From positions 1 through 47,311 of the forward strand of contig JADHNU010000016.1 of assembly GCA_016779325.1 (NCBI GenBank): a stretch of 47,311 nucleotides of DNA, given 5' to 3'. A program made the position numbers and the translations under genes. Numbering within the stretch: the stretch's first letter is position 1; every line of letters starts with the position of its first letter. This document shows positions 18,651-28,934 of the stretch, one piece after another. Source of the DNA: Pseudomonadales bacterium (GTDB lineage Bacteria > Pseudomonadota > Gammaproteobacteria > Pseudomonadales > Azotimanducaceae). The notes beneath the pieces were generated by a model. The model saw only the letters and a program-made list of their open reading frames with translations. It searched no databases and was not told where the DNA came from.

Positions 18651-19259
18651 ATGGCGGGGGCAGGATCACGTTCTGGCGCGCGCAAGGAACACATTCTTCA
18701 AGCCTTTGCGACCATGCTTGAGCAGCACCCCGGGGGGCGGATTACCACGGCAGCCCTGGCCCGAGAGGTGGGCGTATCAGAAGCCGCGCTCTATCGCCAT
18801 TTCGCCAGCAAAGCGCAAATGTTTGAGGGGCTGATCGGGTTCTTAGAGGAAACAATCCTCGGGCGCGTTCCCACAATTAAGCAGGAGCTCGAGGACGCCC
18901 CAGCTCGCTGCGGCGCGTTGCTTACGGTCCTGTTGTCCTTTTGTGCCAAGAACCCAGGCTTCGCGCGCCTGCTCACGGGGGATGTGCTGGCGGGGGAAAC
19001 GGAACGGCTTCGCCGACGCATGGCCCAGCTCTTCGAGCGGGTGGAAGCCCAACTGCGTCAGTTCCTGCGAGATGGGAAGTTGGCCCAGGGCCAGGGCACT
19101 ACCCTGCCCGCGAACCTCGCAGCGAACCTCATGCTGGCCACCGCCGAGGGCCGCATCGCCCAGTTCGTGCGCAGCGGCTTTACCAAGGATCCTCTCACGG
19201 CCTGGCCCCATCAGTGGCAGGTGCTTGCGGAAGCCTGCTTCAAGGCGCCGAAGGGCTAG
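18651..19259 (+). CDS. slmA: Nucleoid occlusion factor SlmA (TetR family)
   Basis: DNA-bound inhibitor of FtsZ assembly over the nucleoid. The 202 residues include a TetR-type HTH at about 18-60 (RITTAALAREVGVSEAALYRHF, split by the turn) with SEAALYRHFASKAQMF, identical in layout to SlmA. The C-terminal helices carry NPGFARLLTGD and LFERVEAQLRQFLRDGK, matching SlmA rather than a drug-efflux TetR. It sits 3 bases after argB and convergent with pyrE (shared CTAG). The slmA-pyrE-rph neighbourhood supports the call. Confidence 0.9.
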   Translation: MAGAGSRSGARKEHILQAFATMLEQHPGGRITTAALAREVGVSEAALYRHFASKAQMFEGLIGFLEETILGRVPTIKQELEDAPARCGALLTVLLSFCAKNPGFARLLTGDVLAGETERLRRRMAQLFERVEAQLRQFLRDGKLAQGQGTTLPANLAANLMLATAEGRIAQFVRSGFTKDPLTAWPHQWQVLAEACFKAPKG

Positions 19260-19936
19260 CGGGGCCGGGCCCCATAGCGCGCTCGGTAGGCCGCCAGGGC
19301 GGCCTCTTCCTGCACCAAACCTCGAGCGCGCAGCCAGGCAAGCACATCATCCAAGGTGACAATCGCCTGCACCGGAAGGCCCAACTCCGCTTGCAACTGC
19401 TGAACCGCCGACTGCTCGCCTTCAGCCCCACGCTCCTGCCGATCGAGGGCCGTGAGCACCCCAACCAGCTTAGCCCCGGCGGCGTCCAGCAGGGGTAGGA
19501 CTTCACGGATTGCCGTGCCCGCAGTGATGACGTCATCCACCAGCAGCACTCGCTGGCCGGCCAGCTCGGCCCCCACCAGCTGACCGCCCTCGCCGTGATC
19601 CTTAGCTTCCTTGCGGTTGTAGGCCAGCCCCACATCAAGGCCATGGTGCTCCGCCAGGGCCGTGACCATGGCCGTGGCGATGGGAATGCCTTTGTAGGCG
19701 GGCCCAAAGACCACATCGAAGGGGGTGCCCAGGGCCGCGGCGGTCGCCGCGTAAGCCTGGCCCAGGCCCACCATAGCCTGGCCTCGGGAAAAGGCCCCGG
19801 CGTTGAAGAAATAGGGGCTCTGGCGCCCCGATTTCAGGGTGAATTCCCCAAAACGGAGGGCAGCCTGCGCTTCCGCAAGGGCGAGAAAGGCGTGCCGAAC
19901 GGCGTCCGCCGTGCTCGGCGCGGTGGGCTCCGTCAT
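19256..19936 (-). CDS. pyrE: Orotate phosphoribosyltransferase
   Basis: Joins orotate with PRPP to give OMP in pyrimidine synthesis. The 226 residues are normal. [16 protein letters not shown] is the N-terminal orotate site, [11 protein letters not shown] and [13 protein letters not shown] the mobile catalytic loop, and [16 protein letters not shown] the PRPP-binding motif. The ATG overlaps the rph TGA, so pyrE is coupled to rph, as in the enterobacterial rph-pyrE operon. I see no obvious pyrE attenuator in this overlap. Confidence 0.96.
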   Translation of the reverse strand: MTEPTAPSTADAVRHAFLALAEAQAALRFGEFTLKSGRQSPYFFNAGAFSRGQAMVGLGQAYAATAAALGTPFDVVFGPAYKGIPIATAMVTALAEHHGLDVGLAYNRKEAKDHGEGGQLVGAELAGQRVLLVDDVITAGTAIREVLPLLDAAGAKLVGVLTALDRQERGAEGEQSAVQQLQAELGLPVQAIVTLDDVLAWLRARGLVQEEAALAAYRARYGARPR

Positions 19937-20655
19937 GCGTTAAGGGCCTCCTGCTGAGCTGCAAAGAGCTGTTGTCCCCCGGCCTGGGCCAGGGCGACTA
20001 GGGTCGTAAGTTCATCAGCGGAAAAGGGCGCGCCTTCGGCGGTTCCTTGCACCTCGATAAGCCGAAGATCTTCCGCCAGCACCACGTTCATGTCCGTTTC
20101 CGCCGTGGAATCCTCGTTGTAATCGAGGTCAAGCACGGGTACCCCCTTCACAACGCCCACGGACACCGCCGCAATGCGCTGAAGTAGGGCGGGCTTTGAA
20201 AGCTTCCCGGACGCTTCGAGCACCCGGAGCGCATCTACCAGAGCCACGGACGCGCCCGAGATGGCCGCGGTGCGTGTCCCGCCATCGGCCTGAAGTACGT
20301 CGCAATCCACCTTGAGGGTGATTTCTCCCAGGGCCTTGAGATCGACCGCCATGCGCAGAGAACGGCCGATAAGGCGCTGAATTTCCTGAGTTCTTCCACT
20401 TTGCTTGCCCCGCGCGGCTTCCCGATCGTTGCGGGTATGGGTCGCGCTCGGGAGCATGCCGTACTCCGCCGTCAGCCAACCCTGGCCCTTTCCGCGAAGG
20501 AAGGGCGGAACCCCCGGCGTAATCGCCACGGTACAGAGCACCTGGGTGCGCCCGAAGCTCGCCAGGACAGAACCCGCCGCATGGCAGGTAAAACCGCGGG
20601 TAAACGAAACGGGGCGGAGTGCGTCGGGCGCACGTCCGCTGGGGCGTTCAAACAT
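19933..20655 (-). CDS. rph: Ribonuclease PH
   Basis: Phosphorolytic 3'-5' exoribonuclease that trims tRNA 3' ends and ribosomal RNA. The 240 residues are complete. Typical motifs are [43 protein letters not shown], the phosphate site [16 protein letters not shown], and [15 protein letters not shown] with its metal-binding acidic residues. AGGAGG stands just before the ATG. Confidence 0.97.
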   Translation of the reverse strand: MFERPSGRAPDALRPVSFTRGFTCHAAGSVLASFGRTQVLCTVAITPGVPPFLRGKGQGWLTAEYGMLPSATHTRNDREAARGKQSGRTQEIQRLIGRSLRMAVDLKALGEITLKVDCDVLQADGGTRTAAISGASVALVDALRVLEASGKLSKPALLQRIAAVSVGVVKGVPVLDLDYNEDSTAETDMNVVLAEDLRLIEVQGTAEGAPFSADELTTLVALAQAGGQQLFAAQQEALNA

Positions 20656-20690
20656 AAAGCCTCCTAAGAACCTTCCATGGGCAACGCGCC

Positions 20691-20699
20691 ATCATAGCA
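20691..20699 (-). promoter_or_regulatory. Possible extended -10 promoter for rph-pyrE
   Basis: On the minus strand, TGC-TATGAT (20699-20691) is an extended -10 element 35 bases before the rph ATG. I see no convincing -35 at 16-18 bases, which extended -10 promoters can lack. Confidence 0.35.
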
Positions 20700-20754
20700 T
20701 CGCGCACCTTCGCCCTGGGCCCGGTACACTGGCGCCAACACAAGGAGACGACCC

Positions 20755-21615
20755 GTGCTGGAAAGTATGACCGGCTATGCCCGGGCTGAAGTCGCCCTGG
20801 CGGGCACCCCAGTTACCCTCGAGCTTCGGAGCGTCAACCACCGCTTCCTGGATCTGACGCTGCGCCTGCCGGAAGCCCTCCGAGATGAGGAAGGCGCGGT
20901 GCGGGCCCGCCTTCGGGACGCCGTGAGCCGGGGTAAGGTGGATTTGATCGTCCGCATCGAGGGCGGCGAAGGGCAGGGGGGCGCGCTTCAACCCGAGGTG
21001 CTTGCTACCGTGCTCAAGGCTGTCGCCGAGGTGCGCGCCCACTATCCGGAGGCGCAGCCGGACAGCCCGCTTGAGCTCCTGCGCTGGCCTGGCGTCTGGG
21101 CCACGACCCAGCCCGACCTCGCGGCGCTCAAGGCGTGCTTCTGGGAAGGCCTTGAAGTCGTGCTCAACGACTTCCTCCGGGAGCGCCAGCGCGAGGGGGC
21201 CGGCCTTCAGCGGACCCTCGAGCTGCGTCTCGCCCAGCTCGGGGACCTCGTCGGGATCCTGCGCGGGGTGCAAGATGCGCTTCAGGAGCAGCTCCTGGCC
21301 CGGCTTAGGAGCCGGGCCGACGCCCTCGGCGTGGAGCACTCGGAAGAGCGGCTCGCCCAGGAGCTGGCCTTGCTGGCGCAAAAAGCCGATATTTGCGAGG
21401 AGCTTGACCGCCTCAGCACGCACCGGGAGGCCTTTCTTCAGAGCCTTAGCCAACCCGGGGCTCAGGGTAAGCGCCTCGACTTTCTCGCCCAGGAGCTTGC
21501 GCGAGAGGCCAACACCTGTGCGGCCAAGATCAGCGATGGGGCCCATACGGAAACGGTGGTGACCTTAAAGGTCCTAATCGAGCAGCTCCGTGAACAAGTT
21601 CAAAACGTGGCCTAA
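20755..21615 (+). CDS. yicC: YicC/YloC-family endoribonuclease
   Basis: The 286-residue protein has the YicC-like N-terminal domain (SMTGYARAE, ELRSVNHRFLDL, RGKVDL) and the DUF1732 C-terminal domain (AQKADICEELDRLSTH, KRLDFLAQELAREANT, LKVLIEQLREQVQN). E. coli YicC is an RNase implicated in small-RNA turnover. The start is GTG 20755, preceded by AAGGAG; it gives an N-terminus matching MIRSMTAYAR of E. coli, whereas ATG 20767 would lose four residues. It is divergent from rph and followed by gmk. Confidence 0.93.
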   Translation: MLESMTGYARAEVALAGTPVTLELRSVNHRFLDLTLRLPEALRDEEGAVRARLRDAVSRGKVDLIVRIEGGEGQGGALQPEVLATVLKAVAEVRAHYPEAQPDSPLELLRWPGVWATTQPDLAALKACFWEGLEVVLNDFLRERQREGAGLQRTLELRLAQLGDLVGILRGVQDALQEQLLARLRSRADALGVEHSEERLAQELALLAQKADICEELDRLSTHREAFLQSLSQPGAQGKRLDFLAQELAREANTCAAKISDGAHTETVVTLKVLIEQLREQVQNVA

Positions 21616-22269
<654 letters not shown>

Positions 22270-22291
22270 GGTCGGAAAAACCGCCTTATCC

Positions 22292-22321
22292 TTGTGGATA
22301 ACCCCTAAATTCCCGTAAACT
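22292..22321 (+). promoter_or_regulatory. Possible rpoZ promoter
   Basis: TTGTGG (22292-22297) and TAAACT (22316-22321) are 18 bases apart in the 94-base gmk-rpoZ gap. A small GGAGC-GAAA-GCTC hairpin with a tetraloop follows at about 22332-22344 in the leader, before GTAGGAG and the rpoZ ATG. Confidence 0.4.
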
Positions 22322-22363
22322 GGTGGGCTTAGGAGCGAAAGCTCAACCTTGTAGGAGCGTCCC

Positions 22364-22654
22364 ATGGCCCGAGTCACCGTCGAAGACTGCCTCACGGAAG
22401 TCGAAAACCGCTTTCAATTGGTGATGATCGCCTCCAAGCGGGCCCGCCAGCTCGCCACCGGCGGGCGCGACCCCCACGTGGAAGAAGAAAACGACAAGCC
22501 CACCGTGCTTGCCCTTCGGGAAATTGCTGAAGGTCACGTGACCGCCGCAATCCTCGACGAAGTCGATCGCCGGGGCGAGGACGAGTTTGGTTTCAAACTC
22601 CCGGAGCCTCAGCCCAGCCACCATGACGTCGGCGACGACCCCCTCATCGATTAA
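22364..22654 (+). CDS. rpoZ: RNA polymerase omega subunit
   Basis: Small subunit that helps fold and hold beta' and forms part of ppGpp site 1. The 96 residues are typical. [29 protein letters not shown] and [17 protein letters not shown] are family hallmarks. The last 11 codons overlap the predicted spoT start in another frame, so the two genes are tightly linked. Confidence 0.97.
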   Translation: MARVTVEDCLTEVENRFQLVMIASKRARQLATGGRDPHVEEENDKPTVLALREIAEGHVTAAILDEVDRRGEDEFGFKLPEPQPSHHDVGDDPLID

Positions 22655-24821
22655 CGCCCGGGCCCAGCCTCGGCCGCCTTCCCGGTCTGCAAAGCAGGAG
22701 ACCGAGGAAGTCATCATTACTCTGCCCGATTTGACGGAGCGGCTTCAGGCCTATCTCGGCCCAGAAGCCGTCGCCGAGGTGGAGCGCGCCTTCCACTACG
22801 CGAAGGCCGCGCACGACGGGCAGATGCGGAAGACGGGGCATCCTTACATCACCCATCCCACGGCGGTGGCGCATATCCTTGCGGGGATGCGCATGGATCC
22901 CCAAACCCTCATGGCTGCGCTGCTCCACGATGTCATCGAAGATACGGGCGTGGGCAAAAAGATCCTGGCCGCAGAGTTTGGCGCCGATGTCGCCGAACTG
23001 GTCGATGGGGTCTCAAAGCTCACCACGATTTTTAAATCCCGAGCCGAAGCCCAGGCGGAAAACTTCCAGAAAATGGCCATGGCCATGGCCCGGGATATCC
23101 GGGTGATCCTGGTGAAGCTTGCCGACCGGCTCCACAACATGCGCACCCTGGGCGCTCTGGCCTGGGAGAAGAAGCAGCGCATCGCCCGGGAAACCTTGGA
23201 CTACTACGCACCCATCGCCAGCCGCCTGGGCATGAACGAGCTGCGTATGGAGTTCGAGGACCTTGCCTTTCAGGCCCTTTACCCCATGCGCGCAGAGCGC
23301 ATCGGGCGCGCCGTGCAGGCGGCGCGCGGCCACCGAAAGGCGCTCATGGAAGAGCTCGCCACGGCCCTCGAGAAATGCCTCGCCAGCGAAGGCATTGAGG
23401 CCCGGGTACTCGGGCGGGAAAAGCACCTCTATTCCATCTATCAAAAGATGCGGCTGAAGCAGAAAGCCTTCGCCGACATCATGGATGTCTTCGGCTTCCG
23501 CATCATTGTGGATCGCCCGGACACCTGCTACCGGGTTTTAGGGGCGGTCCACGGGCTCTACAAGCCGCTGGCTGGCCGATTCAAGGATTACATCGCCATC
23601 CCCAAGGCCAATGGCTATCAATCGCTGCATACCACGCTCTTTGGCATGCACGGGGTGCCCATCGAGATCCAAATCCGAACCCAGCAGATGGAGGCCGTGG
23701 CGAGCAACGGTATTGCAGGGCACTGGCTATACAAGTCCGACGAGAACAGCCCAAGTCAGGCGCGGGCCCGGGAATGGGTTAAGGGGCTTCTGGAGCTGCA
23801 ACAGCGGGCGGGGAACTCCCTCGAGTTCATCGAGAACCTCAAAATCGACCTGTTCCCCGACGAGGTCTACGTCTTCACCCCCAAGGGCCGCATTCTCGAA
23901 CTCCCCCAGCGGGCCTCGCCGGTGGATTTCGCCTACGCGGTGCATACGGACATCGGAAACACGTGCGTGGCCTGCCGCGTCGATCGCCGCCTCGCGCCCT
24001 TGTCCGTGCAGCTGCAGAGCGGGCAGACGGTGGAGATCATCACCTCCGAGGAAGCCCGGCCGAACCCGGATTGGCTTTCCTTCGTGGTCACGGGCAAAGC
24101 GCGCTCCTCTATCCGCCATGCCCTGAAGCATCAGAAGGTGGCCGAATCCCGGACCCTTGGCCGACGGCTGCTCAATCGTTCCCTGGCCAATGCCGATACC
24201 AATCTGAGCGCCCTCCCAAGCCAACGTATATCCGACGTGCTCGATGAACTCGGCTTCGACACCTTAGACGACCTCCTCGAGGACATCGGCTTGGGCAATC
24301 GTATGGCCTACGTGGTGGCGCAACATTTAACGCAAGCGGGTAATGCCGAGGCGCCGCTCACCGTCGAACACGGCGGCCCCCTGGCCATCCGCGGTACGGA
24401 AGGGCTCGTGGTGGCCTATGGAAAGTGCTGCTATCCGCTGCCCGGGGAGCCCATCGTGGGCCATCTCAGCTCTGGGCGGGGCCTGGTGGTCCACCTTGAG
24501 GTCTGCCGTAACCTTGCGGAACTTCGAGATCGCAATGAAGCCATCATTCCTGTGCGCTGGGCCGCGGAGGTCGACGGCGAATACAGCGTTGAGCTGCGAG
24601 TGGAGGTGGAAGCCCGGAAGGGCGTTATCGCCGAACTCGCGGCGGAAATTACCGACGCCGATGCCAACATCGAAAAAATTAACATCGCCGAGCGCAACGC
24701 CCATCTTTCTACCGTGATGATCGCCCTGCTGGTGCAGGATCGGGTCCATCTTGCGCGCATTATGCGCCGGCTCCGACGGCTCACGCCGGTTATCGGCCTC
24801 GCCCGCACCCGCAATATCTAA
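22623..24821 (+). CDS. spoT: Bifunctional (p)ppGpp synthetase/hydrolase SpoT
   Basis: Controls the alarmone (p)ppGpp. The 732 residues (if ATG 22623 is used) run: HD hydrolase domain with LLHDVIEDT (His102-Asp103, Glu106-Asp107), synthetase domain with [13 protein letters not shown] and [19 protein letters not shown] (the RxKD form at 319-322, as in SpoT/Rel rather than RelA), TGS domain ([14 protein letters not shown]), zinc-finger/RIS region with [13 protein letters not shown], and C-terminal ACT. The start is uncertain: ATG 22623 overlaps rpoZ by 32 bases and has GGAG far upstream. The predicted N-terminus carries about 20 residues beyond the E. coli one. trmH, which follows spoT in E. coli, is absent; ridA follows. 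Confidence 0.95.
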   Translation: MTSATTPSSINARAQPRPPSRSAKQETEEVIITLPDLTERLQAYLGPEAVAEVERAFHYAKAAHDGQMRKTGHPYITHPTAVAHILAGMRMDPQTLMAALLHDVIEDTGVGKKILAAEFGADVAELVDGVSKLTTIFKSRAEAQAENFQKMAMAMARDIRVILVKLADRLHNMRTLGALAWEKKQRIARETLDYYAPIASRLGMNELRMEFEDLAFQALYPMRAERIGRAVQAARGHRKALMEELATALEKCLASEGIEARVLGREKHLYSIYQKMRLKQKAFADIMDVFGFRIIVDRPDTCYRVLGAVHGLYKPLAGRFKDYIAIPKANGYQSLHTTLFGMHGVPIEIQIRTQQMEAVASNGIAGHWLYKSDENSPSQARAREWVKGLLELQQRAGNSLEFIENLKIDLFPDEVYVFTPKGRILELPQRASPVDFAYAVHTDIGNTCVACRVDRRLAPLSVQLQSGQTVEIITSEEARPNPDWLSFVVTGKARSSIRHALKHQKVAESRTLGRRLLNRSLANADTNLSALPSQRISDVLDELGFDTLDDLLEDIGLGNRMAYVVAQHLTQAGNAEAPLTVEHGGPLAIRGTEGLVVAYGKCCYPLPGEPIVGHLSSGRGLVVHLEVCRNLAELRDRNEAIIPVRWAAEVDGEYSVELRVEVEARKGVIAELAAEITDADANIEKINIAERNAHLSTVMIALLVQDRVHLARIMRRLRRLTPVIGLARTRNI

Positions 24822-24835
24822 AGGAGAACCCTTCC

Positions 24836-25231
24836 ATGGCGAAAACCGCTATCCACAGCGACGCGGCGCCAGCCGCCCTGGGCCCCTATGCGCAGGCCGT
24901 GCGGGCGGGCAACACGCTCTATCTTTCCGGGCAGATCGGCCTCGATCCCCAAACCGGCGAACTGAAAGCCGGCTTCGAGGCTCAGCTCGACCAGGTTTTC
25001 GAAAACCTCACGGCGGTGGCCACTGCCGCCGGCGCCACTTTAGATGACGCGGTGAAGTTCACGGTCTTCCTGACGGATCTCGCTCACTTTGGCGCCGTCA
25101 ACGACAAGATGGCCGCCCTGCTTCGCCCGCCCTATGCGGCCCGAGCCGCGGTGCAGGTCGCGGCGCTGCCCAAGGGGGCCGTGGTGGAACTCGATGCCAT
25201 CCTCGTTCTGGATGACGCCCCTACCGCCTAG
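24836..25231 (+). CDS. ridA: RidA-family reactive enamine/imine deaminase
   Basis: Hydrolyses reactive 2-aminoacrylate and related enamines or imines formed by PLP enzymes. The 131 residues are a single YjgF/YER057c/UK114 domain. YAQAVRAGNTLYLSGQIG is the N-terminal signature. The catalytic Arg is in RAAVQVAALPKGAVVELDAI, with the Cys of many homologues replaced by Val in this motif. AAAGGAGAA precedes the ATG. It lies between spoT and recG, as in Pseudomonas. Confidence 0.95.
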   Translation: MAKTAIHSDAAPAALGPYAQAVRAGNTLYLSGQIGLDPQTGELKAGFEAQLDQVFENLTAVATAAGATLDDAVKFTVFLTDLAHFGAVNDKMAALLRPPYAARAAVQVAALPKGAVVELDAILVLDDAPTA

Positions 25232-25240
25232 GCCTCAGCC

Positions 25241-27316
25241 ATGGTCCCGACGCCACCGCTCCGCGGGACGACCCTTCAGGCGCCGCTCACGGGCCTGAAA
25301 GGGGTTGGCCCAAAGGTGGCCGAAGCTCTGGCCCGGCTCGGGCTCGAAACGCTAGAAGACGCCCTCTTTCACCTGCCGTTGCGCTACGAAGACCGCACGC
25401 GCGTGACGCCCCTGGCGGCCGTGCGACAGGGCCAGCAGGTGGTTTTTGAAGGCGCCGTCTTGGCCAGCCAGGTGAGCTTTGGGCGACGCCGCAGCTTGGT
25501 CGTGAAAATTGAAGATCGAAGTGGCCTTGCTACCCTACGCCTGTTCCATTTTTCCAAAGCGCAGCAACAGCAGCTGCGTACAGGCCGGGCGCTGCGCGGC
25601 TTTGGACAAGGGCAGGTCGGCCCCTCCGGGGTCGAGTTCGTCCATCCGGAGCTCACCTTTCTTGATGGGGGGGCAGCGCCCCCCTTAGCCGATCGCCTCA
25701 CGCCGATTTACCCCACCACGGAGGGCCTAGGGCAAGCCCGGTTGCGCGCCATTCTTCTTGGTGCCCTCGGCAGCTTGGAGAACCAAGACGCGGAAGCCCT
25801 GGGACTCACGGACACCCTCATCGCCGACCTCAGGCACCTCCACACCCCCGCCGTCGGCACCGATCTCCACACCCTGGAGGCGGGACTCGATCCGGCCCAA
25901 CGCCGCCTCGCCTTCGACGAGCTCCTCGCCCATCAGCTCGCCATGATGACGGCCCGCGCGCTACTCCAGGCCCGACCCGCACCGGCCCTGCGGGGTGACC
26001 CGGCATTAACCCAGGCCTTCCTGAAGGGCCTACCTTTCGCTTTGACGGACGCCCAGGTGCGGGTGAGCAAGGAGCTCGCAGCGGACCTGCGCAAACCGGT
26101 GCCCATGCTTCGCCTACTTCAGGGTGATGTCGGCTCGGGTAAAACGGTGGTTGCCGCCCTGGCGCTGCTCAAGGCCGTGGGCAGCGGTTTCCAAGGGGCC
26201 CTTATGGCGCCCACGGAGCTGCTGGCAGAGCAACACCTCAAAACCCTGGGGCCTTGGTTCGCCGCCCTCGGCATCTCCCTCGCGACGCTCACGGGTCGCC
26301 TCGGCAGCCGTCAGCGCAACGCCCTAGAAGCGGATTTGGCGGACGGACGCCTCGCCGTGGTGGTCGGCACCCACGCTTTATTCCAGGAGCGGGTGCGTTT
26401 CCACCGCCTTGGCCTCGTGGTGATCGATGAGCAACACCGCTTCGGCGTTGACCAGCGCTTGGCCCTCCGGGACAAAGGCGCTTCCGCCGACGGCGTACCG
26501 CACCAGCTGGTCATGACCGCCACGCCCATCCCCCGCACCTTAGCCATGAGCGCCTACGCGGACCTCGACGTTTCCATCCTCGATAGCCGCCCGCCGGGGC
26601 GCACCCCGGTCACCACGGTGGTGTTGCCTGCGAGCCGCCGGGATGCCCTCCTGCGCCGAGTCCGCGAGGCCTGCAAGGCGGGCCGGCAAGCCTATTGGGT
26701 CTGTACCCTCATTGAGCGTTCGGACCACCTGGAAGCAGAAGCGGCTGAGGAAACGGCGGAGGCGCTCGCCAAGGCCCTGCCAGAGCTCACGGTCGGGCTT
26801 GTTCATGGCCGGCAGAAAGGGGACGAGAAGGCCGCAGCCATGGCGGCCTTTTCGGAAGGCGCAACCCAGCTCCTGGTGGCCACCACGGTCATTGAGGTGG
26901 GGGTCGACGTACCCAATGCTTCGCTCATGATCATCGAAAACGCCGAACGCCTTGGCCTCGCCCAGCTCCATCAGCTGCGCGGCCGCGTGGGCCGAGGCGC
27001 CGCGGCCAGCCACTGCGTGTTGCTTTATCAGGCGCCCCTAAGCCGCACGGGGCGGGCGCGCCTAGAAGCCCTGCGGGACAGCGACGATGGGTTCTATCTT
27101 GCGGAGAAGGATCTGGCCCTCCGCGGACCGGGGGAGGTGCTCGGGACCCGGCAAACGGGCACCCTGGATCTGCGCGTGGCCGACTTACTTCGCGACCAGG
27201 ACCAATTGCCGGAGATTCAGGCCCGGGCCCGGGCGCTGCTGGCCTCGGACCCGGCCGCGGCCGAGCGCATCCTTCGACGCTGGCTCGGCACGCGTCAACA
27301 GTTCATGAACGCCTAG
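25241..27316 (+). CDS. recG: ATP-dependent DNA helicase RecG
   Basis: Branch-migrating helicase that remodels stalled forks and Holliday junctions. The 691 residues are full length. The N-terminal wedge domain begins GLKGVGPKVAEALARLGL; motif I LQGDVGSGKTVVAALAL (near 287), motif II DEQHRFGVDQR, motif III MTATPIPRTLA, motif IV-V TTVIEVGVDVPNA and motif VI QLRGRVGRG follow, with the TRG hairpin region near GPGEVLGTRQTG. It ends convergent with the symporter gene at a shared CTAG. Confidence 0.96.
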   Translation: MVPTPPLRGTTLQAPLTGLKGVGPKVAEALARLGLETLEDALFHLPLRYEDRTRVTPLAAVRQGQQVVFEGAVLASQVSFGRRRSLVVKIEDRSGLATLRLFHFSKAQQQQLRTGRALRGFGQGQVGPSGVEFVHPELTFLDGGAAPPLADRLTPIYPTTEGLGQARLRAILLGALGSLENQDAEALGLTDTLIADLRHLHTPAVGTDLHTLEAGLDPAQRRLAFDELLAHQLAMMTARALLQARPAPALRGDPALTQAFLKGLPFALTDAQVRVSKELAADLRKPVPMLRLLQGDVGSGKTVVAALALLKAVGSGFQGALMAPTELLAEQHLKTLGPWFAALGISLATLTGRLGSRQRNALEADLADGRLAVVVGTHALFQERVRFHRLGLVVIDEQHRFGVDQRLALRDKGASADGVPHQLVMTATPIPRTLAMSAYADLDVSILDSRPPGRTPVTTVVLPASRRDALLRRVREACKAGRQAYWVCTLIERSDHLEAEAAEETAEALAKALPELTVGLVHGRQKGDEKAAAMAAFSEGATQLLVATTVIEVGVDVPNASLMIIENAERLGLAQLHQLRGRVGRGAAASHCVLLYQAPLSRTGRARLEALRDSDDGFYLAEKDLALRGPGEVLGTRQTGTLDLRVADLLRDQDQLPEIQARARALLASDPAAAERILRRWLGTRQQFMNA

Positions 27317-28578
27317 TTGTCGAGTTCAGCCCCGGCGTTCATGTCGGCGTAGCGCGCCAGATCCAACTTACCTTCGGACTTCGCCACGATGGTCGCCACC
27401 ATAGCGTCCCCGGCAACGTTGACGATGGTCCGCGCCATATCCAGCAGCCGGTCGACTCCAATGATCAGCATGATGCCCTCTACCGGAAGGCCCACCTGCT
27501 GCAGCACCATGGTGAGCATAATGAGGCCCACCCCGGGCACACCGGCGGTGCCGATCGCCGCCATAGTGGCGGTGACGATGACCATGACGTAGTCGGTAAG
27601 CTCAAGAGTGATATTGAAGTACTGGGCGATAAATACCGTGGCCACGCCCTGCATGATCGCGGTGCCATTCATGTTGATCGTTGCGCCCAGGGGCACCACG
27701 AAGGAGGCCACTTCATTGCGAACGCCGATGCGCTGTTCCACTGTTTCTAAGGTGACGGGGAGGGTGGCGCTGCTCGACGAGGTGGAAAACCCAAAGAGCA
27801 TGGGCGCGCGCATCTTGCGCAGAAAGATCATGGGTGAGAGGCGGGTGAGGGCGCCGAACATGAGGGGGTAAATCACCAGGAGCTGCAGGATCAAGACCCC
27901 GGCCACGGTGAAGAAGTAGGCCGCAAGGGCGCCGATCTCGCTCCAGCCGAGGGCTGTAAAGATCGTGGTCATCAAACAAAACACCCCATAGGGGGCGAGG
28001 GAGATGAGCGCCACCACAAGGCGCATGATGACGTCATTAAGATCCTCGAAGAGGGCCTTAATGCGTGCCCCCGGCGCCCCGGCTTTGGCGACGGCGTAGC
28101 CGAAGAGCAGGGCAAAAACGATGATCTGGAGCATCTCTCCGTTGGCCATGGCTTCCACCGGGTTGGTGGGGAACATGCCCAGCACCACGTCCTTGAAAGC
28201 CGGTGCTTCCGTGGCCTCAAAGGCCTGGGGGGCCTCCTGGCTCATGCCTTCCCCGGGCTTAATGGTCAGCGCTACCAGCAGGGCAAGGGAGATGGCGATG
28301 GCCGTGGTAAGCAGAAAGAGGCCTAGGGCCTTCCCGCCGACCCGGCCCATGGCCGCCCCATCGGAGAGGTTGCTCGCCCCGCAAACCAAGGAGACGAACA
28401 CCAGGGGCACTACCAAAAGCTTTAAGGAGGCAATGAAGATCTTGCCGCCAACGTCCAAGAAGCCGTCGACGAAAATTTCCCGGATGGGGTGCGTGGGCGC
28501 CAGATCGAGCCCATGGAGCACCGAGCCAAGCAGGAACCCAGCCACCATGCCGATCAGGATGCGTGTCGTTAGGCTCAT
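27313..28578 (-). CDS. Dicarboxylate/amino acid:cation symporter (DAACS family)
   Basis: Sodium- or proton-coupled symporter of the GltP/DctA/EAAT fold, 421 residues with about eight transmembrane helices and two hairpin loops. The serine-rich HP1 motif SSSSATLPVTLE, the TM7 motif NMNGTAIMQG, the HP2 region GVPGVGLIMLTMVLQQVGLP (split here) and the TM8 motif DRLLDMARTIVNVAGD are all visible. Glutamate, aspartate or C4-dicarboxylates are likely substrates; sequence alone does not decide among them. GGGGAGG precedes the ATG. A perfect 12-bp palindrome lies 19 bases upstream of the start. The upstream neighbour is the rubredoxin gene. Confidence 0.9.
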   Translation of the reverse strand: MSLTTRILIGMVAGFLLGSVLHGLDLAPTHPIREIFVDGFLDVGGKIFIASLKLLVVPLVFVSLVCGASNLSDGAAMGRVGGKALGLFLLTTAIAISLALLVALTIKPGEGMSQEAPQAFEATEAPAFKDVVLGMFPTNPVEAMANGEMLQIIVFALLFGYAVAKAGAPGARIKALFEDLNDVIMRLVVALISLAPYGVFCLMTTIFTALGWSEIGALAAYFFTVAGVLILQLLVIYPLMFGALTRLSPMIFLRKMRAPMLFGFSTSSSSATLPVTLETVEQRIGVRNEVASFVVPLGATINMNGTAIMQGVATVFIAQYFNITLELTDYVMVIVTATMAAIGTAGVPGVGLIMLTMVLQQVGLPVEGIMLIIGVDRLLDMARTIVNVAGDAMVATIVAKSEGKLDLARYADMNAGAELDN

Positions 28579-28596
28579 GGCCTGCCTCCCCGGAAA

Positions 28597-28608
28597 AGCG
28601 TTAACGCT
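28597..28608. promoter_or_regulatory. 12-bp perfect palindrome upstream of the symporter, possible operator
   Basis: AGCGTTAACGCT is self-complementary over all 12 bases and sits between the rubredoxin stop and the symporter start. It overlaps a weak promoter candidate on the minus strand (TTGCGC, 18 bases, TAGCGT). A dimeric regulator could bind here; which one is unknown. Confidence 0.35.
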
Positions 28609-28640
28609 ACCGGCTCGCCCTCCACCCGCGCAATACGAGT

Positions 28641-28808
28641 TTAGCCGATCTCGATCATCTCGAAGTCCGCCTTACCCACGCCGCACTCGGGGCAAACGAA
28701 ATCTTCCGGGATGTCTTCCCAGGCCGTGCCGGGCGCAATGCCCTCTTCCTCGCAGCCCAGGGCTTCGTCATAAATCCAGCCACAAACAATACATTGCCAT
28801 TTCTTCAT
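28641..28808 (-). CDS. Rubredoxin
   Basis: Small iron protein (Fe-Cys4) that passes electrons to alkane hydroxylases or oxygen- and stress-related reductases. The 55 residues contain both iron knuckles: CIVCGWIYDE near residue 6 and CPECGVGKADFE near residue 39, with PGTAWEDIPEDFVCP between them, the standard short rubredoxin. ATG 28808 follows AAGGAG. It is divergent from ubiC across a 126-base gap, the same neighbourhood as in Pseudomonas. No rubredoxin reductase is adjacent. Confidence 0.96.
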   Translation of the reverse strand: MKKWQCIVCGWIYDEALGCEEEGIAPGTAWEDIPEDFVCPECGVGKADFEMIEIG

Positions 28809-28934
28809 GGGATCTCCTTGGGCCTGCGCGGGGCCTTGACCGGTCCGCCGCGCGCACCCTAGCAGAGGTGAGCGGGAAATCAATGCAAGGGCGGCGCAAT
28901 TGAGTTTAGGGGCGGAAAGGCGCAGAGTCCCGCG

